The notes: a model not told the origin generated them from the sequence alone. A stretch of 64,000 nucleotides of DNA from Meghimatium bilineatum (GCA_034231615.1 CM067298.1:20279478-20343477); one strand, 5' to 3'. Shown: positions 1-13,117, counted from the first letter of the stretch. Made by a program: numbers and translations.

Positions 1-519
1 CATTTCATATTATGACACGCTTGGTCTCAATATGTGCGGTAACATTGTGACTTCTCATACCGTTGGTAATTTCTTAATTCCATCTTCTTAGTCTTTCTCT
101 GTCTCTTGGTGCTTCCATTTTCATGTTGTATGCTCTTGCAGCTAGTCAATTTCCGTGTATTCTTAATAAGTACCAGATTAATTTCAGCCTCTGTTTTTAA
201 ATATATTATACCACGGGCGTTGTTCCAAGTTTGTGTAATAATATCTCACATAATCTCTTCTTGTTGTTTCTTACATTTGCTAGACATTTATGTCACACCC
301 AGTGAGCTTTCTCTCTTGTTATTTTGTTAGTGTCCACCTCTGACTGACATTGTTAACAAAATGCTGGTATGAAAAATGAATTTATAATTTGCCTTTTGGT
401 TTCCACCGAGATAGATATGTGTTTCTAGATTGGGTGTAAATTCCTAATTTATGGCACAGACATTGTTGAATTACTGTCTTATCAAATAATACAATTGGAG
501 AATTCTTTAAAACAGATGT
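1..519. other. Anonymous stretch
   Basis: Pyrimidine-rich on the + strand, with no recognised element. The 74-codon frame at 106-330 has no family features. Confidence 0.5.
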
Positions 520-1175
520 GGGAGTTCGGCAAGGATGAATAATGTCTCCAGTACTTTTCAACCTTTACCTAGAGAAAATCATACAAGAAGACCGTTCAAG
601 ACTACAACAGGTACATATCGATTGGAGGTCACCTTACTTGCAATTTGCGCTTCGCTGATAATATTCATCATATAGCTCAGTCAGTACAAGAATTACAAGA
701 GTTAGCAGCAAAGTTGGAAATAGTCACCGGCAATTAATAGCTGGGCACTCACTGCGGACATAAGAAACTACTGGACTACAGGCCTCTGAATACAAATGTT
801 ACAGACGAATTATAAGAATTTCCTAGAGAGAGTCATGACAAATGTAAACGTTAGAAATAAAATAGTGATATATACAACTCCACAAGAACCATTGCTTTCA
901 ATAGTGAAACGACGAAAACTTGCATGGTTTGGACATGTATGTCGACATGATTCCTTGACAAAAACAATACTGCAGGGAACCATTGGCGGTGGAAGAAGAA
1001 GATGAGGATAAATAAAAACATAGACAGACAACATCAAGGACTGGACAGGACACGATTTTTCCTCACTTATTAGCATTGTTGAAGATAGAAATCGTTGGAG
1101 GGTTGGTTTTGTGGGAAGCATCCAGTCTGGTTCCGCTACAACCCTGAGGTGCTACGGGATTAAAGCTGGATAAAT
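520..1175 (+). pseudogene. LINE relic, reverse transcriptase to 3' end
   Basis: This is a decayed non-LTR retrotransposon end. The start reads GVRQG-x-MSPVLFNLYLEKII, the conserved RT palm block (box before the catalytic FADD), with a stop in place of cysteine. From 796 an open stretch continues into the RT C-terminal region LAWFGHVCRHDSLTKTILQG and a basic GGGRRR tail, then IKDWTGHDFSSLIS and DRNRWR in a shifted frame. It ends in an AT-rich TAAATAAA tail. The catalytic block itself is lost, so it is inactive. A second copy of the same C-terminus lies at 9560-9765. Confidence 0.85.
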
Positions 1176-1502
1176 AAATTATTTATTTACCTTTGTGAAT
1201 TTTTTTCTCGATTTGTCTGTCCATTAATTCGTATTATGTAAAAATGCTTCCATGTTTTCCAGTAATTTGTCATTGATTATTGAGTTCTCTGCATATAGTC
1301 ATTTCTTCTATATTCTTATGTACTAATACACATATTATAATTGAGACAGCTCTCGTGAAATAGGTTTAAGTAATCTTGCAGCTCACGAGGACTAGGCGTA
1401 TGTAATCATGTAGATCTTCTCTTGTACTGTAGAATAGATAAAGAGGGTAACAGTTTTCCGAAAAACGTCATTAGAAATCTCATGCGTTTTGAAATTACAC
1501 GC
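1176..1502. other. Anonymous stretch
   Basis: AT-rich; nothing recognised between a LINE tail and the 15-bp array. Confidence 0.5.
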
Positions 1503-1772
1503 GAAAATATCCGAATGACACATATTTGAATGATACATATTTGAATGATACATATTTGAATGACACATATTTGAATGGCACATATTTGAATTACACATAT
1601 TTGAATGGCACATATTTGAATGACATATATTTGAATGACACATATTTAAATTATACATATTTGAATGACACATATTTGAATGACACATTTAAATGATACA
1701 TATTTGAATGACACATATTTGAATGATACATATTTGAATGATACATATTTGAATGACAAATATTTAAATGAA
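1503..1772. repeat. 15-bp minisatellite
   Basis: About 18 units of acatatttgaatgac with T/C and A/G variants. The 15-bp period keeps a minus-strand frame open by chance. Confidence 0.97.
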
Positions 1773-2214
1773 AATCCCTCACTTCTTTCATACTGTTGAA
1801 GTTTCTAGAGCCATGTTCCTAGCAATGATATGTGCTTTGACGACGTGATGTAAACTGATAATCAGTACATCTGACTTCACCATATATTATAAATAATTGT
1901 GATTTTAAGGTTCTGCAAGACTTTTAGTTACATTTCCAGTGCTAAGTCACGTTCTGATTTCCTAAGTTGGTCAGTGGTGTTTAACACCCCTTTAACGTAT
2001 GGACTTGGCTAGGAATGATCAGAGTTTCATCCTAAGATGTTTACTGGAAGCATGCACAAGATCGGTAAAAAATATTGCCATTAACTTTCTTTAGAATCCA
2101 TTAGGTTTCTCAATTTTTCTTATGCACTTAAACAAACAATTTCAAATTACATTAATTTCTGGCCAGTTATCAATCAAGGACATGGGTTCATATCAATGAT
2201 GCGGGCAAATACTG
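1773..2214. other. Anonymous stretch
   Basis: Nothing recognised. Confidence 0.5.
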
Positions 2215-3110
<896 letters not shown>

Positions 3111-4585
3111 TGTTGTCATGTATGTCTGTCTATCAAACTACTAATATGTATCTACTTGTGTATGTGTCTGTTAAGTCGTTCGGTCGGTCCTTCCGTTTCT
3201 CTGTCCATACAAATTATGCACTTACTCAACCACCGACTATCTTATCTATCTACATGTCTGTCTATCTGTCAAATCGAGCTATATGATGTCATAATTTCTT
3301 ACTGCAAACGATGCTATTCAGTTGCACCATCGATAAAATTACATTTGTAATCAAATAGTCGCTGCTTGATCTCGAACCTGTAAGCTAATGCTCGCAATGC
3401 CAATATCTTGAGAACTTCACCATATAGACCTCTACAACAATTGCATGTGTAGATATTATGGACGTGTGTAGAGGATAAGCAAATATTAAGGCAAACGTCT
3501 ATTGTTTCTGAAGGTATATTTAGTATTAATATACCTAATTCTCGTGTTCGTTACTAGTTCTCCTGTTCGTTACTAGTTCTCCTGTTCGTCACTAGTTCTA
3601 TTGATTGTTTCTAATCTGTCTGTAAAATCTACTTTATTCTTGTGATATAACACATTTCGGCAGGGGACAAACATTGCCTGGCGTTATTCTTTTCAAAATA
3701 CAATCCGAAGATGGCTGCTACTTATATTAGCAACCATTAAAAACCTATCGAAAACTCTTATTTTGTTTTCACGCCTAAAATGTTTACATACGTGCGCGAT
3801 TTTTCAACCCAGCGAAATTGCAAGTGATGAAGTTTGTGCAGTCGCAATGTCTTCTTGATGTTTATTTTACATTTCTGGTGCTTCAAGTGAAAAACAGAAA
3901 ATATATAAATTCTGTCTTTATTAAAAATCGGTGCATGTTGAAATGTATTTAGTACACAAGTATAGTCCATCATAAACAGATATGAAGCAGGAAGTGTAGA
4001 TGTTTGGAGTGAATTCTCAAATAAACACCGAATTTCGCATCAGTTTTTGTTCATTTAACGTAACCGCTGATAATCACGATAATTACGTACTGCGTAATAT
4101 CGTTCTGTCTGTCTTTGACACTTACCAAAATGTGGAGATCTTTCAGAACGACACTAGGCCTCGCACTGTTTATTTTTTAGCCCAGTAACATTTTCTTGAA
4201 CTGGTTTGACGTGCAACTTATCCTGACATGAAACCGATTTAACACACTTAGGATGAACTGAACAGAAGGGTCCGAGATCATGACATCAACAATGTGAATT
4301 CTCTCGAGCCAGTACTCATTGCGCAATGAAAATTAATCCCACAAACCCGTTTCGAGACACTCTGCAAGCAAGAGACACAGACGACAATCTGGTATTTTTG
4401 ATGCTGAGGAACACACGTTGTAGTAATGACTGATGTGGCTTGACAGTGGGTGAAACCATTTTTACCTCATGGTAGACAAAGGCTTACTATCCGGTGATGA
4501 ACTATTTTTAAAATAAATTATACTAAATATTTGATTTAGCAAATAGTTCATAAATGAGAAAAAAAACTAGCTTCAGTTAATAATG
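3111..4585. other. Anonymous stretch with a short tandem repeat
   Basis: Apart from the 19-bp repeat at 3541, no element recognised. Two short frames (3758-3973 minus, 4000-4188 plus) show no family features. Confidence 0.5.
3541..3600. repeat. 19-bp repeat, 3 copies
   Basis: Units of ctcctgttcgttactagtt, with small changes at both ends of the array. Confidence 0.9.
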
Positions 4586-4589
4586 TTAC

Positions 4590-4990
4590 CAATGCCAAAC
4601 ATGGACAGCGACAGCACAAGATAAATGTAAACGTGTGACAGCTGCTATGGCATGCTTGCGCAGAATCCTAGGAATATCACTAAGAGACAGAGTGACAAAT
4701 GAAGACAATAGAAAAAGAACCGGTACCACCCCAGTCTTGGAATATATTAAGAGACAACATATAAAATAGTTTGCACACATCAACAGACTACCATCAGACA
4801 GCATACCACAGCAAGCTATGTTTCACAGATACAGCGAAGGCAGATCTAGCGGCCTACCAGGAAAACGATGGACCATTAAAATAAAAGAGGCGACAAACTC
4901 CACAATATACTCAGCACACAAGAGCGCCATCTCCAGATAACCCTTCTACCCCTGACGCTGAAAGGCAACAACGGGTTTAGCGAATTCATA
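4590..4990 (+). pseudogene. LINE relic, RT C-terminal region
   Basis: In shifting frames this encodes LRRILGISLRDRVTNED, then TPVLEYIKRQHIK, then a SGRPRKRW-like basic block with frameshifts. This is the usual end of an RTE-like or related endonuclease-reverse transcriptase. The minus-strand open frame here is only its shadow. The copy is severely 5'-truncated and has stops. Confidence 0.75.
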
Positions 4991-5840
4991 ATTAGATAGA
5001 ATTGAAATTCAGCACGTGCAGTGGTTCATGTGACAGCATATTGATGTGTCTTTAATTGTTTCTAGTATATTTATAAAATTAATTCAAGTTAACATTGTCG
5101 TTTAGACCTACACAATCTCTTGGGATATGACATTTTACTTGATTTCTACAATTGGCACTGTTTACAATAATGTTAACAATTCCAATGTTTTCTTATTTCA
5201 GTGGTATATCTACTATCTTAGTCTCTTTGTTGCCCCCCCCCCCCCCCTTAGATTTGTATGTCGCTATATTGTTGTTTTTCCTGCATTTTCATACGAATAA
5301 CATTTCTTTAAACATTTCTTTAACACTTGCAGTCATAAGAGTAAATATGATTAAAACTACGTTTCCTATTATATGATGATTCTTTCTAGAATTCTGGTTT
5401 ATTTATATATTGGGTAGGAAAAGATATTTTTTCCGTAAATAATATTACTTTGTTGTTTGTTTACAATTGCTTTCAGTTAATCATCATGAATTTCGCTGGA
5501 TTTCCATCACGAAACATGAAGTACGTTGTTCAATTTGCATATCCGATTTCGGAATATTAATATTAGTGAAAATAACTGTGACATCAGGAAATTTTATCGG
5601 AATTATGGTTAATTCTATGATTTAAATTTGTCAGAATGAAGCTTATAAAGGCTAGTTCCATAAGTAAATATATACCGTATTTTTATAATTCAACAAGATG
5701 ATGACTACATTCGTGAAATTAATCCGACTTAGTCATAAGAATCATAATATGAAAGGTATTAACCATATTTATGACACATTCATGAAATAACTAAAATTAT
5801 GATTAACATTCATAGAGTTAATTCATCAATGACACCGTAG
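4991..5840. other. Anonymous stretch
   Basis: AT-rich with a poly-C run at about 5234-5247. No gene or element recognised. Confidence 0.5.
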
Positions 5841-5865
5841 AACTACACCCAACCTGTGACTAGAC

Positions 5866-6203
5866 CAGGGGTGGGCAAACTACGGCACGCGGGCCGAATG
5901 CGGCCCGCCATTGGATATTTTGCGGCCCTCAAACACATTTTTAAATACACGAACATTGTTAAAATATTTGCAAAACCTTTTATCCATATTAGAAAATATA
6001 CTGTTATAGTGTAAGTCTGTTAGAAATGTAATTTATTTCAGAAGTTATCTACATTATGTATAACTACCTTTCTTTACAATAAAAATATTTAATTGATTAC
6101 TTACCGAGAATTTTAAACAAAACATACATACTATTATATGCGGCCCTCCAATAGCTTTACATTTTCAATGCGGCCCTCTGCACAAAAAGTTTTCCCACCC
6201 CTG
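5866..6203. mobile_element. hAT-type MITE, 338 bp, with 8-bp target duplication
   Basis: The ends are terminal inverted repeats starting CAGGGGTGGGCAAAC and ending GTTTTCCCACCCCTG. They are flanked on both sides by the same 8 bases gactagac (5858-5865 and 6204-6211), the hallmark of hAT transposition. The interior is AT-rich apart from GCGGCCC-type motifs near both ends (known from hAT MITEs with a 'gcggccct' subterminal repeat). No coding capacity. It sits inside a unit of the 32-bp minisatellite. The exact target duplication suggests a fairly recent insertion. Confidence 0.93.
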
Positions 6204-6364
6204 GACTAGACGGTAATAACTACACACAGTCTGTGACTAGTCGCTAAATAACTACACCCAGCCTGTGACTAGTCGCTAAATAACTACACCCAGCCTGTCA
6301 CTATTCGCTAAATAACTACACTCAGCCTTTGTCTAGACGTTAAATAACTACACCCAGCCTGTGA

Positions 6365-6790
6365 TTCATCATCATCATGTGCCATGCTGGCAGGCGTAGG
6401 CGGTCATAGCTCTCCACAGCTCTCTGTCCACGGTATTATGTATCAAGGTCGTTGATGTTTCCTTGCCGTTCCAGGCTGTCGAACTGTCTAATAGTTTCCC
6501 ACGCTGTCGCCCACTGTCTCTGTTGCCTTCAATTTTGCCTGTTGTGACTATGTTCTCTAAACCTGCCTGTCTCATGAAGTGGCCAAAAAAAAAAGATTGC
6601 CTTTTTCTTATATTGTTGATTAAGGTATTTTAGCATTTGACTCTTTCAACACCTCTACATTAGTTTTACTTGCAGTTCATGGTATTCTCAGCATTCTTCT
6701 GTAGAACCACATCTCTGTTGCCTCTAAATTCCCACTTTCCAGTTTGTTTATTGTCCAAGACTCGCACCCATATATTAGTATAGGTGTTAT
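6365..6790 (-). pseudogene. LINE 3' relic inside a 32-bp minisatellite
   Basis: On the minus strand the last 66 codons read RQAGLENIVTTGKIEG, then a GRQRGKLLDS block and ELWRAMTAYACQHGT, the typical C-terminus of this LINE type. Upstream in other frames are YTNIWVRVLDNKQTGK and similar RT C-terminal pieces. It ends in a GATGAT tail (atcatcatcat on the + strand). It interrupts the tandem array at 5841-7020; the array resumes with agcctgtga on both sides, which could be a target duplication or just array phase. Confidence 0.85.
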
Positions 6791-7289
6791 ATAGCACTGC
6801 AGAAAGCCTGTGACAAGTCGCTAAATAATACACCCAGCCTGTGACAAGATGCTAAATAACTACACCCAGCCTGTGACTTGTCGCTAAAAAACTACACCCA
6901 GCCTGTGAATAGTCGCTAAATAACTACAAGCAGTCTGTGACTTGTCGCTAAATAACTACACCCAGCCTATGAATAGTCGCTAAATAACTATACCCAGCCT
7001 GTGAATAGTCGCTAAATAATTTGCGCATCTTTTTTGGAGTTAGTTTTATAAAAGATATTCGCTGATTGAACATCATACTGTATCATTAACGTATCGTGGA
7101 TATCTGAATTACACTCACCTCGTGATTTGCGAGGTCATGCATGAGGTCAAGATCAAAATTACAATTTTAACAATAACTCGTGATAGGTTTATGAGAATCC
7201 GTGAAACTTACTGAATACAAAACTCTTTGAACATGAATGCATATAAAATATTGACGGTCCTCGAATAAATTCAGTTGAAAATTCAATGC

Positions 7290-7751
7290 GCACGTATAAT
7301 TCATCTCACTACAGATCAACGATACATCGCCATTGGATGCTTACAGACTGGACAGCCATAAATTGTAGTGGTCAGACAATTTAATTTAGTTAGAAGCACG
7401 ATTAGTCGCCGTTGGCGAAGATTTCAACAAACTGGTTCAGTGGCAGACCGGCCGAGAACTGAAAGACCCAGAGTCAGAACTCCTGCTGAAGGCCACTTCA
7501 TACGGCTGCGTCAAATCAGGAACTGATTTTCATCTGCTACCTCCACAGTACACTCAATGCCAACAGCTCGTCGAATTTCAGATCAAACAGTTAGAAACCG
7601 GATGCACGACGTTTTTTTTTTGGGGGGGGGGGGGGGCTAGAAGACATACAGACATCCTGTTCTTACGGACTGGCATCGCCAGTATCAAATGCAGTGGACG
7701 AATCAGCATCGTCAAATGACCGTTGGAAATGACTAGAGACGAGTTGTTTGT

Positions 7752-7789
<38 letters not shown>

Positions 7790-8350
7790 CTGTTTACTCC
7801 AGCGATAAGATAGAGAAGAAGTTACAAGAACAGCGTTGATGAGGTTCCTCAACATGGTGGTGGAGGTGTACTGATGGCGTGGGGAGGGGGTGGTATAAAC
7901 TTCATGGGAAGAAATGACCTGGTGTAAATTGAAGTACGTCTGGATGCCGAACGATATGTCCCTGATATTGCTCGTTCTCGCGTCCTTCCAACTATGGTTG
8001 CACGAGTGTCGATTATTTTAGCATGATAACGCTCGACCTCTCGTGACACAACTCACCATCCAGTTATTCGCTGGAATCAACGCCTAGAGTATTCCGTGGC
8101 CAGCCACGTCATCAGACAACCCCATAGAACATTTATAGGATGAACTCGACAGGCGACTTCGCCAGCGAGACGTAGCTCCAACCAATCTCCGACAGTTGTC
8201 GCTTGCACTGAGGAAAGAGTGGACAGCCATCCCACAACAACATATCCTACAGCTGTTCTGATCCATGTCAAGGAGATGTCATTTTCAGATAGAGACCAAA
8301 GAAGGCCATACATCTTACTGAAACGGAGGCCTCAGTAACAAATAATAAAA
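7290..8350 (+). pseudogene. Tc1-like transposase relic
   Basis: This is a cut-and-paste DNA transposon remnant. The N-terminal helix-turn-helix region is readable: VVRQFN, STISRRWRRFQQTGSV and DRPRTERPRV (the GRPR-like AT-hook linker), then RISDQTVRNR. Past an inserted poly-G run and a GT microsatellite the catalytic domain is badly eroded, but VMAWGG-like and final-helix pieces persist in shifting frames. Near 8325-8350 an AT-rich stretch with aataataaaagtgtaaacc may be the terminal repeat. The two long minus-strand frames at 8077-8313 are shadows. Multiple frameshifts make it inactive. Confidence 0.85.
7759..7788. repeat. GT microsatellite in the Tc1 relic
   Basis: (GT)n of about 14 units inside the former transposase catalytic region; a poly-T/poly-G tract (7612-7636) lies upstream. 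Confidence 0.95.
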
Positions 8351-8569
8351 GTGTAAACCAAATTTTATGAACATCATTTCATTGTTAAAGATTGAACGGT
8401 TCTTCATGCCAAAGTTGAAACACTAATTCCGTGAAATAAAATTTGGTACATGTTTGGAATTCTGTGTCCATTAGCACTGCAATAATGTGATTCTAATTTT
8501 TTTTAACAATATAATTCGCAACTGTAATTTCAAAGAAATATACACCAGCAAGGTGCAGTATTAGCTCAA

Positions 8570-9330
8570 CTCACGAAGATGCCCATGAAAAAACAGCCTG
8601 CAATTATTCTCTGCACAACTTGGGCTTGAAATCAATACATCCAAAACAAAAATATGTGACCTTACCAACAAACCAACGGACATCAAACTATACGGCAAAG
8701 CCCTTGAAAAAATCAACAACTTCACATACCTTGGCAGCAAGATATCAACAAAAGGAGATTTATCTTATCAACAGAAATATCACACAGTATTGCAATGGCT
8801 GCTAACTCATTCAATAAATTATCAAATATCTGGCATTCAAAAACACTAAGAAATAACACAAAACTCAAAATCTTCAACTCCTGCATAATTCCAACATAAC
8901 ATATGGATGCGAAAGTTGGAAAGCAACATCAAACTTAGAGCAAATACTAAACACCTTTGATAAAATAAATGTCTTAGAAGGATACTGAACATACGTTGGT
9001 CAGACTTCAAATCAAACACAGTTGTCAGACAAGAATCAAAACAAAAATATGTATCCACCTATATCAGAAAACGTCGCTGGAATTACATCGGACACGCACT
9101 ACGAATGGATAAGGAAAGACTCTCCTGTCAAGCTTTGATGTGGTCACCGAAGGGCAAGAGAAAACGAGGAAGACCAAAAAATGTACGTAGAACTATTACA
9201 AGAGAACGTTTCACCATCGGTATCAGAAACAATGAAGATCTAAAGCAAATCACAATGAAACGAGAGACATGGAAATCTATGCCATCCGCCCTATGTGCCG
9301 TCTTTGTTCCTAGAGGAATAACTAACTATC
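8570..9330 (+). pseudogene. LINE relic, RT thumb to C-terminus
   Basis: In broken frames this reads LGLEINTSKTKYVTLPTN, then FTYLGSKIS, CLRRILNIRWSDFKSN, then RRWNYIGHALRMDKERL and QALMWSPKGKRKRGRPK. These are the post-catalytic RT segments of an endonuclease-reverse transcriptase LINE. The end coincides with a ttcctagaggaataactaac stretch shared in part with the relic at 45205-45605, so both are the same family. Several frameshifts and stops. Confidence 0.87.
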
Positions 9331-9462
9331 TAATGTGCAGTATAATTACCAATGACACAATATAAAATCAAGTGGATACAGACACGTATCTCAACAGTTA
9401 GGGCTCATTTAACTTGAGATGGCCGTGGTTCCATTGAAAAAAAAAACAACATCCAGGGTTAT

Positions 9463-9463
9463 C

Positions 9464-9531
<68 letters not shown>
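9463..9531. repeat. AAT microsatellite
   Basis: About 23 units of ATA, lying between two oppositely oriented LINE ends. Confidence 0.98.
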
Positions 9532-9532
<1 letters not shown>

Positions 9533-9559
9533 TGACCGATAATCAAATAAGATGTCACA

Positions 9560-9765
9560 CAAATCTTTCGAAATACCTCGGTCCTCTGCGATTCACACGA
9601 GTGTAGAAAAATCATTCCGTCCAGTCCTTGATGATGTAAATCTAGAATTTTCTATGACAGCCTCCTCTCCTTCCACACTCTGCTATTGCTTGCAAAATAG
9701 TTTTAGAAGGTGAGTCGTGTCTTTTTACATGTCCAAACCAAACAAGTTGACACCGCTTTCCACTG
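9560..9765 (-). pseudogene. LINE 3' relic, same family as 520-1175
   Basis: The minus strand reads LVWFGHVKRHDSPSKTILQA, then a glycine/arginine tail and IKDWTE. This matches the C-terminus of the relic at 520-1175 nearly residue for residue. An AAT microsatellite (9463-9531) follows its 3' end. Confidence 0.8.
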
Positions 9766-10169
9766 CCAAAAGATGTTCTGTGATTTGCACGTTTGATTAT
9801 TTGCTGAGGTATATCTGTCGTAAAAGTAGGATAACATAATCCACATCCGCATTAAAAACAAAATACACAAAGAAAAAGACAACTTCGAAAAACTGGTGGA
9901 AGATCGCGTCACTTGTAAAACAAACCTATGCAATGGTTCTACAACATTTTAGAACTAACTATTATGTGTATATCAGAAGAAACAAGGTTCAGAAGCAAGT
10001 AGTAATCATTCAGAGATTTAATGTTACAATGCTTATGCTGTAATAAACTGAACCGTCCATGAAACGGCAGATTTAGCCGTGTAAGAACAGTTTCTGCTCG
10101 TGCTAGATCTACTACTGTGCACATTGTAATGGTTTACTTCAGACCGATTGTACAGACGAATGTCTTCTA

Positions 10170-10720
10170 TATCCACTCATTCATTTTCCTTTTGCGATGA
10201 AGTTAGAGCATAGGGCAGTGGTCAGATCTATCTAATTCTGTCTGTTCAAAGCTATTCTGAGCAGTTCTTGAATAGTATGAATATTGGTTGTTTTAATTTC
10301 TCTAAGTATTGTTCTTCTGAGTGTTTCTTTTGGTCTCCTCCTTGCTCGTTTTCATGTAGGTATTCATTCAAGAGATTGGTAGTGTATTCTGTTGGTGTCT
10401 GCACGTAGGACATGCCCGATGTGGGACCAACGGTGCTTTCCGATAACATCTGTGATTAAATTTTGATGTGTCTCCTCTCTGATTTTATCATTCGATTTGA
10501 ATTCACTCCAATGGGTGTTAGTTATCCTACGAAGACATTTGTTCTCGAAATACAGTAATTTATTTTCTGAAAATAAAGAGCTTTTCCAGCTCTCACATCA
10601 ATATGATAGCACCGGAAAAGCGCAGAAATTAAATAAGCGCATTTTCGTGCGTGTGCTGATTGACTTTGACTTTCAGATATTAGACAGTCTGTTAAATGCA
10701 CTTAGTGCTAGGGCAGTCTT
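10170..10720 (-). pseudogene. LINE 3' relic, sister of 54235-54895
   Basis: The minus strand carries a post-RT region with CLRRITNTHWSEFKSND, then a TDVIGKHRWSHIGHVLRAD-like block and a GRRPKETLRRTI-like tail, ending before an ATGA-type tail. The shadow frame on both copies is so similar (54562-54813 against 10252-10449) that they are clearly recent sisters. Frameshifts present. Confidence 0.85.
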
Positions 10721-10782
10721 TATATATATATATGTGTGTGTATGTGTGTGTGTGTTTGTTTGTGTGTGTGTGTGTGTGTGTT
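10721..10782. repeat. AT then GT microsatellite
   Basis: Tatatata followed by interrupted (GT)n. It abuts the 3' end of the LINE relic at 10785. Confidence 0.95.
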
Positions 10783-10784
10783 AT

Positions 10785-11025
10785 GTGACGTATTCTTTCC
10801 AGAACGTTGTCTTTCCAATGAACTCCCTGAACCCCCATCTGTCTTGGGCGATGCAACTTGCATTTTTCAACGACGAATTCATGTTTAATGTCGTCAGTCC
10901 ATCGTCTTCTTGGTCTGCCCTTTCTGTTCTTCGCAGTTCTCTGCCCTCCATTATTTTCTTTCTAAACAGTTGTGTCTCCCATATAATACAGACCAATACA
11001 GCACACGAAGTCATATATATATATA
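10785..11025 (-). pseudogene. LINE 3' relic with CA-rich tail
   Basis: The minus strand is open through KKIMEGRELRRTERADQEDD, then NASCIAQDRWGFREF and TFWKEYVT. This is the GRRGRGRQ-W-DD and DR-W-R-F tail of a LINE family also seen at 25500-25745 and 38195-38400. A CA/TG microsatellite abuts its 3' end at 10721-10782. Confidence 0.8.
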
Positions 11026-11029
11026 TATA

Positions 11030-11645
11030 CATAAGGTGTGGCGCAATAGTCATACTGTGCCGTTATTTGAATATATTTAAATAATATACACATCACATAA
11101 TGCAATAGCATTTCAACGAAAGAATTCCACAATTTTTGTATCATCCGTCACAATTCATTTATTAATTGAACCATCACTAAACATTAGGATACAATTCAGT
11201 GTTTTATTAGCATTGGGTATCCTCATTAGCATAACACTTTCCCATTAAATTGTTCATTTTCAATTTTTAAAACTTTACAATTTATTGAAGGATGCAGGTT
11301 ACTCGAAGAGATGGATAAGTACAGTTTATGTCAATAATGTTGTTTGAGTTGAAGTGTAGGAGTCTCATGTAGGTTTACCTTCTTATTCTCTTACAACATA
11401 ACTCTGTGTTCACTGTGATTTAATACAAAATAATTGTATTATCTTGTTGTTATTGATGAGAAAATAGCATCGCTGCATCAGTGGTATTTCCCATTAGTGA
11501 TGTGATTGCCATTCCGTCATCAATTCAAGAGTATAAAAGATTATTGTCCCTGTCAGTTGGTCGTTGGGGTTTCTTCTGCTCTTCTGAAGCACTTACTCCC
11601 CATATTCCCTGATCATCCTCATTTATATCATTCTCTTCATATGTG
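11030..11645. other. Anonymous stretch
   Basis: AT-rich; nothing recognised. Confidence 0.5.
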
Positions 11646-11752
11646 TTCATGTTGTTCGTACATCACATGATGATGATGACCATTTGTTACATCACATGAT
11701 GATGATGACCATTTGTTACATCACATGATGATGATGACCATTTGTTACATCC
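11646..11752. repeat. 29-bp minisatellite, 3 copies
   Basis: Units of acatcacatgatgatgatg plus accatttgtt, ending next to the 3' tail of the LINE relic at 11760; the GATGAT core may derive from a LINE tail. Confidence 0.95.
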
Positions 11753-11759
11753 ACTTTTG

Positions 11760-12395
11760 AAAATTCAATTTTAGGTATGTCCTTGATTATGAGTTCGTAG
11801 ATGGCTAATGAGCCCTATTCGAGCTGTAAATGTCCTTGGACAATTTGGACATGGAATAACGACTGTAGACGGATCTTGGTCTATCCGTGACTTTCTAGCT
11901 GCTCTCCGCTGTTGAGCTGCTGCATTTCTCTTCTTTTCGCAAGATGATGGGCTCTTTTTTATTTTTAACGCCATGTAGATCTATTTTGTGCAAGTTCTTC
12001 CTATGTATCGTGGTCTATTTCAAAGGCTTTCAGTGAGTCCTTTAATGAGTCCTTGTAGCGCTTCCTTTGGCCACCTTGAGATCGTATACCCTTCTCTAGC
12101 TCACCATAGAGAAGTATCTTTGGCAGACGATGGTCTGGTATACGCACCAAATGATCTGCCCAACGAATCTGTGTCTGCATCAGGATCGTGTCAATGCTTG
12201 GGATTCCAGCTCTATCAAGGACATTGGTATCTGGAATCTTGCCTTGCCATCTGATGTTCATAACTTTTTTGAGACAATTTGTATGAAAATGATTGAGTTT
12301 TTTCACATGCCGTCTATCATAAATTTACTTTCTTCATATGTACGTTCTCACTTTCAGCATCCTCTGAATCGCTTTGTAGCGTATCCAAGACCACC
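11760..12395 (-). pseudogene. LINE relic with zinc-finger-like C-terminus
   Basis: Two minus-strand frames join a LINE end. 12001-12306 reads LNHFHTNCLKKVMNIRWQGK, then MQTQIRWADHLVRIPDHRLP and GGQRKRYKDSLK. 11771-11974 reads CPNCPRTFTARIGLISHLRTH, a C2H2 finger usual at the end of this LINE group. Parts between are frameshifted. A second, more eroded copy lies at 37575-37905. Confidence 0.9.
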
Positions 12396-12760
12396 CTAAT
12401 TAATTTAGCCCCGCCTCTTGTCATCGATTTGTCATCCACTATAAATTTACCCACCTTTGAATCATCTATTTCATCATTATTCTAATTTGTGAGATAAGCT
12501 ACCACCTGAGATTTAATTCTTTATCTTCGAGTTCTCTTGTCCTGACAAAAAATGTACTTAGAATTCTCTATAAATGTGTAATATTTATCAGTTTACTGGC
12601 GTATGGTAGGTTTAATTCATGTCTTTAGTCACTTGTTGGAGCGAAAGATAGAACAATTACTATCCAATAACTTAGCCAGCTTCTCCGACTACATTTGTGA
12701 AATCTGTTAAATACTGGAGATTTCTCTTTACAGGGAAACAGAGTGGGAGGAATTTTGTAG

Positions 12761-13117
12761 TTGTGTGATAAAGGTAGTATGTTCTTTCTGTGGTCACGGC
12801 ATGTACAGAGTTTTGCGGCATGTACAGAGTTTTTACTATACTCTCCAAAAGAAAAAAAAGCTCAGTCCTTACTAGGCAGCAAACACTGGACCTCACAGAT
12901 TGACTACATTTGTAAAAATCTAAACATTGAGGTGTATTCTTTATCCAATTACACCGGGACATTCATTCATAGTTTGGTAGCCAACATTTGTATATTTTCC
13001 TATAGACGTAAACAATCAACCATTGTTAAGTTTCTAGTTGAAGTATACAGAAAATCTCAAATTCTTGATGAATTTATAAGACTTGCGGAAGAACATTTTA
13101 TGTCATTTTTAAATTAA
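12761..13117 (+). other. Unassigned 118-codon open frame
   Basis: I do not recognise this protein. It has no low-complexity stretch, contains LLGSKHWTSQIDYICKNLNI and a predicted helical C-terminal part (RRKQSTIVKFLVEVYRK then LDEFIRLAEEHFMSFLN). It stops 10 bp before a tandem repeat. The start codon context is poor. It could be a coding relic of a mobile element or chance; the minus-strand frame opposite is likely a shadow. Confidence 0.25.

Larger units (their letters stand above)
5841..7020. repeat. 32-bp minisatellite with two insertions
   Basis: Units of aactacacccagcctgtgac then tagtcgctaaat. About 4 units lie between the hAT MITE and the LINE relic and about 7 after the LINE; one unit precedes the MITE. 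Sequence between insertions is collinear. Confidence 0.95.

Noticed and set aside
3534..3600. Short repeats as attachment sites
   Set aside because: Three plain tandem copies with no element beside them.
8077..8313. Minus-strand frame of 78 codons
   Set aside because: Shadow of the + strand Tc1-like transposase relic.
10497..11084. Plus-strand frame of 195 codons
   Set aside because: Antisense of two adjacent minus-strand LINE relics plus a GT tract; the recognisable protein is on the other strand.
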